The notes beneath the pieces were generated by a model. It did not search any database. It saw nothing but the letters and a program-made list of their open reading frames with translations, and was not told where the DNA came from. Of a stretch of DNA of 15,687 nucleotides, positions 14,295-15,687 are shown in pieces; the stretch's first letter is position 1, and each line of letters starts with the position of its first letter. The translations under genes were made by a program, and so were the position numbers. The DNA comes from UBA11606 sp964513285 (GTDB lineage Bacteria; Actinomycetota; Acidimicrobiia; Acidimicrobiales; Aldehydirespiratoraceae): positions 1 to 15,687 of the forward strand of contig CAZEML010000093.1 in the NCBI GenBank assembly GCA_964513285.1. The letters run 5' to 3'.

Positions 14295-14363
14295 GGGTCG
14301 TCTGGCGGCGACGTCAGAGGCTCGGTGGCGACGCACAGAACGCAGCGTCGGTCGATCCGCGCC

Positions 14364-14369
14364 TAGCAT
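14364..14369 (+). promoter_or_regulatory. Candidate -10 box, leaderless start
   Basis: TAGCAT lies 6 bases before ATG 14376, with no Shine-Dalgarno sequence. The 81 bases between ATG 14294 (minus) and ATG 14376 (plus) must hold both divergent promoters. Confidence 0.45.
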
Positions 14370-14375
14370 CAGCCC

Positions 14376-14756
14376 ATGCCCGAGATCCGATTCTCCGCCG
14401 ACACCCACCCTGAACTCGTGCGTCAGGTGCAGGTCTGGCTCGAGTCCACCGAGGCGGAACGCACGGCCACCGACGTGGTGGAGGCGAGCGCGGATCTCAC
14501 CAAGGACGCGTTGCGGATCATCGCGTCGGCTGCACCGGCACCGATCGCCGATTCCGACATCGTCAAGGGATTGACCGGGCTCGGCTACAAGGCCACCGAC
14601 ATGAGCCGCGACACCGTCCTGGCCGGTCTCGACGGCCTCGCCTCGGTCACCGACGGCCGCTTGGTGAAGCGGGTGAGCGAGGAAGGCGCCAAGGCGGCGT
14701 ACGAGATGAACACCGCGACGGCGAGGCAGCTCCTGAAGTCCATCCTCGGCGGCTAG
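14376..14756 (+). CDS. Hypothetical protein, helical, possible winged-helix fold
   Basis: A 126-residue soluble protein that I do not recognise. It begins MPEIRFSADTHPELVRQVQV, contains mostly helical segments, and has a C-terminal half (DSDIVKGLTGLGYK, SRDTVLAGLDGLASV, DGRLVKRVSEEGAKAAYEM) that could form a helix-turn-helix plus wing. No cysteines, signal peptide or membrane span are seen. Codon use matches the neighbours. It is transcribed divergently from the SGNH gene and lies 50 bases upstream of the GuaB3-like gene. A role in nucleic-acid binding is only a guess from the fold pattern. Confidence 0.72.
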   Translation: MPEIRFSADTHPELVRQVQVWLESTEAERTATDVVEASADLTKDALRIIASAAPAPIADSDIVKGLTGLGYKATDMSRDTVLAGLDGLASVTDGRLVKRVSEEGAKAAYEMNTATARQLLKSILGG

Positions 14757-14771
14757 CATCGGCGCTTTCCT

Positions 14772-14786
14772 CCCGCGAGACGCGGG
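14772..14786 (+). terminator. Hairpin upstream of the GuaB3-like gene
   Basis: A 6-bp perfect stem (CCCGCG / CGCGGG) with loop AGA lies between the hypothetical gene's stop and the GGAGAGG ribosome-binding site. It may be a terminator or a leader hairpin. A TAGCAT at 14754-14759 overlaps the preceding stop and could be a -10 box, in which case the hairpin would lie in the leader. Confidence 0.35.
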
Positions 14787-14806
14787 CCCATCGGAGAGGC
14801 GCCCCC

Positions 14807-15661
14807 ATGGCCGAAGTACAGATCGGGCGAGGCAAGACAGCTCGCCAGGCCTACGAACTCGACGACATCACGATCGTCCCGAGCCGGCGCACGCGCAACG
14901 CCGACGACGTCGACCTCTCCTGGAAGATCGACGCCTACAAGCTGGGTCTTCCGATGATCGCCGCCGGGATCTCGGCGCCGATCTCCACCGAGGACGCGGT
15001 CGCGGCCGGTGAGGCCGGTGCGCTCGCCGTCGTCAACCTCGAACTGCTCTGGGCTGAGCACGGCGATGCGGCCGGTCTGGCCGCGGCGCTCGACGCCGCT
15101 CGTGGCGAGCATCGCATCGCCGTCAGCGTCTCGCCGAAGAACGCCGAGGAGCTCGTACCGCACGCGGTCAAGGCCGAGGCCGAGCTCATCATCATCCGCG
15201 GTGATGTCGTCTCCGCCCAGCACGTCTCCACGGTGGGCGACACCCTCGATCTCAAGGCGTTCATCCGCAGCCTCGACACGCCGGTCATCGTCGGCGCCTG
15301 TCAGAGCTATGAAGCCGGGCTGCACCTGATGCGCACCGGCGCGGCCGGCGTGCTCGTCGGCAACAACGGCGGCGGTGCGGGCATCGACGTGCCGCTGGCC
15401 ACCGCCATCGCCGACGTGCGAGCGGCTCGGGTCCGGCACCTCGACGAGACGAGCGTGTACTGCCACCTGATCGCGATGGGCTCGATCGGCGACGGCACCG
15501 ACGTCGCCAAGGCGATCGCGGTCGGTGCCGATGCCGTGGTGGTCGACCAGTCGATGGTCACCGGCGACGATGCCGCCGCCGACGACCTCCGAGAGACGAT
15601 GGCGGTCTGTGGCTGCACCGTCGTGAAGGCGTCCCAGCAGGCGGAGGGCGTGGTCCGTTGA
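14807..15661 (+). CDS. GuaB3-like IMP dehydrogenase-family protein, compact form
   Basis: A 284-residue TIM-barrel protein. ATG 14807 has GGAGAGG 7 bases upstream. The N-terminus (VQIGRGKTARQAYELDDITI, VPSRRTR) is the signature of the actinobacterial GuaB3 branch of IMP dehydrogenase-like proteins. GuaB3 proteins are usually about 370-380 residues. Here the region corresponding to the active-site loop is NNGGGAGIDVPLATAIADV (about 184-202), with no catalytic cysteine and no HTTR-like segment. The part following the late barrel (GADAVVVDQSMV) is short, ending QQAEGVVR, so the flap region is missing. It may be a regulatory or altered-function paralogue rather than an IMP dehydrogenase. Its TGA overlaps a TTG that probably starts the next gene. 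Confidence 0.85.
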   Translation: MAEVQIGRGKTARQAYELDDITIVPSRRTRNADDVDLSWKIDAYKLGLPMIAAGISAPISTEDAVAAGEAGALAVVNLELLWAEHGDAAGLAAALDAARGEHRIAVSVSPKNAEELVPHAVKAEAELIIIRGDVVSAQHVSTVGDTLDLKAFIRSLDTPVIVGACQSYEAGLHLMRTGAAGVLVGNNGGGAGIDVPLATAIADVRAARVRHLDETSVYCHLIAMGSIGDGTDVAKAIAVGADAVVVDQSMVTGDDAAADDLRETMAVCGCTVVKASQQAEGVVR

Positions 15662-15687
15662 CGTCAGCGCCGGGCGGCGACGGCAGC
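15658..15687 (+). CDS. Probable start of a downstream coupled gene
   Basis: TTG 15658 overlaps the preceding stop (TTGA) and has GGAGGG at 15643-15648, 9 bases upstream. Only ten codons (MTSAPGGDGS) are visible, so the identity is unknown and the call rests on the coupling pattern seen elsewhere in this window. Confidence 0.35.
   Translation, partial: MTSAPGGDGS

Noticed and set aside
14295..14369. Longer SGNH start at ATG 14369
   Set aside because: The added 25 codons have poor G/C third-position use and would displace the signal peptide from the N-terminus.

Overview
The window is GC-rich, densely coding DNA with strong G/C preference at third codon positions. It looks like chromosomal core from an actinobacterium. 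The gene pairings (topA, MFS/tmk, holB; DUF2342 metalloprotease, tilS; GuaB3-like protein; SigR/RsrA-like pair) and the many divergent sequences suggest the class Acidimicrobiia, for example an Ilumatobacter relative. That placement is inferred from gene content and family resemblance, not from a search.

Layout. 1-296: the 3' end of topoisomerase I with a lysine/alanine tail, then a hairpin. 377-3536: a tightly coupled operon of an MFS transporter, thymidylate kinase and DNA polymerase III delta', with 4-base start/stop overlaps. 3514-4755 (minus strand): a DUF222/HNH protein, convergent with holB. 4873-4945: tRNA-Thr(CGT). 4989-5830: a SigR-like ECF sigma factor and a cysteine-rich anti-sigma factor. 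5933-6115: a small CCCH zinc-knuckle-like protein behind a candidate ECF promoter, ending in a short tandem repeat. 6341-8653: a membrane CHASE-GGDEF-EAL protein whose GGDEF site is degenerate. 8715-10810: a 42-residue membrane protein, a DUF2342 zinc metalloprotease and TilS. 10791-11665: a 49-residue protein and a NudL-type NUDIX hydrolase whose only workable start is CTG. 11728-13488: a secreted lipoprotein with a propeller-like and a carbohydrate-binding-like domain, convergent with an SGNH-like secreted protein (13485-14294, minus). 14376-14756: a small helical protein. 14807-15661: a compact GuaB3-like IMP dehydrogenase homologue. 15658-end: the probable start of another coupled gene.

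How it works together. The first block serves DNA replication and nucleotide supply. The sigma/anti-sigma pair looks like a thiol-stress switch. The downstream small gene carries a promoter resembling the SigR class (GGAAC-N19-GTT), so it may belong to that regulon. The CHASE-EAL protein probably senses an extracytoplasmic signal and degrades cyclic-di-GMP. The metalloprotease/tilS block is a known actinobacterial neighbourhood.

The most unusual points are the CTG start of the NUDIX gene in a CTGA overlap, the anti-sigma factor with eight cysteines and Met in place of the ZAS histidine, and the small zinc-knuckle gene with a putative leaderless ECF promoter. Several family members have altered catalytic or metal-binding residues (HNH, GGDEF, delta', GuaB3, Tmk). 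Four SD-less genes have a -10-like hexamer 5-7 bases before the start codon. I see no phage, IS element or CRISPR array.
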